A DNA stretch of 64,000 nucleotides, taken from assembly GCF_030272615.1 (NCBI RefSeq), contig NC_081412.1, forward strand, positions 668,797,852 to 668,861,851, read 5' to 3'. This DNA comes from Cryptomeria japonica (lineage: Eukaryota; Streptophyta; Pinopsida; Cupressales; Cupressaceae). Shown in pieces: positions 62,735 through 64,000 of this stretch. Position 1 is the first letter of the stretch. The number at the start of each line of letters is the position of its first letter. A program made the translations under genes and the position numbers. A model generated the notes under the pieces. That model was not told the origin of the DNA. It did no database searches and saw only the letters and a list, made by a program, of their open reading frames with translations.

Positions 62735-63415
62735 TTGGGCGTGGAAAATTCGCTAAGTGAAGGAATTCTCATTTTTCCTTGATAACTTCATTTTGGAGCA
62801 AATCACTCTCCTTGGGCGCTAAATCACCTTGAGGGTGGAATTTTCAATTTCTTCATCTTTCCTTGGCATTGGGGTTTTAGTGCTTTCTCCTTGCCTTGGG
62901 CGCCAGATCACCTTGATGAAGGAATTCAACTCTAGCATGTTTTTCCATTCCTATCTCATTTTGGCGCCCTTCTCCACCTTTGGGCGCCATTTCTCGTGTG
63001 AAGGAATTCCATCATTTTTGGATTTTCCTTACCTTCTCCATTCTGACAGTCTTCTCTGTGCACGGGCACTAGATTGCCTATGTGGTGGAAATTTGGATTT
63101 TGTGTGTTTTCCATGGTGAATTGACTTTGGTGCCCTCACTTCATCTTGGGCACTGTTTCATTCTGGGCAAGGAATTTAACTTTCACATGCTTTTCCTTGA
63201 CTTCTTCTATTTAGTGCCTTGCTTCTACCTTGGGTGTTAATTTCACTTGAGGAAGGAAATTTGATGTTTTTAACATTTTCCATGCCTTTGTCATTTTAGC
63301 GCTCTCTTCCTAATGCGCTATTTTGCCTTGGTGATGGAATTTCCACTTTTTTCAAGTTTTCCATGCCTTAGTGATTTTGGCGCCCTTCTCTGGACTAAAA
63401 TCACCACATGGTGGA
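62735..63415 (-). repeat. Element C array: ~84-bp modules with GGCGCC dyads
   Basis: The word cttGGGCGCCA or a variant recurs at about 62738, 62815, 62899, 62983, 63065, 63149, 63233, 63315 and 63393 (steps 77-84). Each is followed by a gaaggaatt-like word. Several modules have two arms (TGGCGCCC...GGGCGCCA at 62962-62989), and some keep pairing after change: GGTGCCC with GGGCACt near 63129-63154, and AGCGC with GCGCT near 63298-63319. Confidence 0.8.
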
Positions 63416-64000
63416 ATTTTGGCATTTTAAGTTCTTTTCCAGACTTAGCCATCATTGCACATTTTTTGGATCGAGGTACCATCTTGGGGAATTGGAGTGA
63501 TTTTCCTGCTAGACTTAGAAGATATTTGTGCTTTCCACTTTTGGAATGGATGCTCACACAGCCATTTTTCGATCAACTGCCTGCTTTTTTACTTTTCGGA
63601 TTTAGGAATGTTCATGAATACCTGGTCTTCAGTGCTTGCCTGCGAAGAACTTGACACAAATAGACCTTCCAAAAATAGAAAGTATTTCAAAATGTCAACG
63701 TTAGGGCAAAACAGTACGCAAAAGGACTTATTAAAAATAGAAATTAGTAAGTTTGATTTTTGGCAAAGCGAAGACAATCTGGGAGGCAGTGAAATCCCTA
63801 AAAAAATAGGAACTTTCTAAAAAAAGAAAATTACTCAGAATTCGCTCAAATTTCATGTGTAGGTTCCTTAAAAGGGTCCTAATTCCAATGCAGTGGTCAG
63901 TTTTTCGAAAAATCTAAAATCTAGGTCTAAAGGACAAAACCCTAAAAATGACAAAACGAGCTCCAGACTTGGCCAAATTTGCTCAAATGAGCTGCAGAAT
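63416..64000 (-). other. Element C upstream region, no gene seen
   Basis: Non-coding sequence upstream of the array. The 113- and 121-codon plus ORFs here (63313-63654, 63455-63820) lack any family feature. Confidence 0.4.

Larger units (their letters stand above)
57395..64000 (-). mobile_element. Element C: A-like element, 3' end at 57395, 5' end beyond the window
   Basis: The minus-strand 3' end CCACGTCAACA lies at 57395, matching the ends of A and B. Reading from right to left, the element holds an ~84-bp module array, a TATA-like tctatataaac (about 62014), a broken ORF related to the A protein (61947-58616) and a 1.2-kb 3' region. That region contains a G-run (tttgggggaaaacccta, about 58250) and a TATA-like cctatataaagg (about 58200), the same order as in A. 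The candidate target site next to the end is ATACC (57390-57394); its partner would lie past 64000. Confidence 0.75.

Overview
This is a eukaryotic, plant nuclear window. It is AT-rich and gene-poor and dominated by nested, ageing LTR retrotransposons and related repeats. The only recognisable host gene is the first exon of a plant Rab11/RABA small GTPase (19075-19239), and no second exon follows in the remaining 44.7 kb. Very long introns, sparse genes and old LTR elements suggest a gymnosperm, probably a conifer; this is inference.

Layout. 1-5.9 kb: a copia-like LTR, a regular GGCGAA array, a broken unknown ORF and a ~265-bp tandem repeat. 5.9-10.8 kb: a decayed coding region of unknown function (+), split by a solo LTR with a perfect 5-bp target duplication. 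11.7-14.4 kb: a decayed hAT-type transposase gene (-). 14.8-15.3 kb: a second GGCGAA array. 18.7-22.4 kb: Rab upstream region, exon 1 and start of intron 1. 22.5-25.1 kb: a short non-autonomous gypsy element (G, -) with captured foreign sequence. 28.0-39.8 kb: a full-length chromodomain gypsy element (F, -), TSD TAGCT, carrying nested element B (31981-37831, TSD CGTAC). 41.2-54.1 kb: a non-autonomous gypsy-like element (E, -), TSD GGTAG, carrying nested element A (44255-51784, TSD CTGCC). 56.6-64 kb: a 5' fragment D and element C, both (-).

The most unusual content is the group A, B, C and D. A and B start TGTTGTG and end CGTCAACA with perfect 5-bp target duplications, yet no pair of long terminal repeats can be found inside them. 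Their 5' ends carry small hairpins whose stems show compensatory changes between copies. Regular arrays of short repeated, often quasi-palindromic modules follow (about 167 bp in A, 62 bp in B, 84 bp in C, 27 bp in D). A carries an intact ~1,074-codon ORF with no recognised domain, and C carries a diverged, broken relative of it. They could be giant solo LTRs that carry an ORF, or a different class of element.

No CRISPR, rRNA, tRNA or bacterial-type operon was seen. Coordinates come from reading by eye. Repeat edges are good to a few bases, except where a target duplication fixes them exactly.
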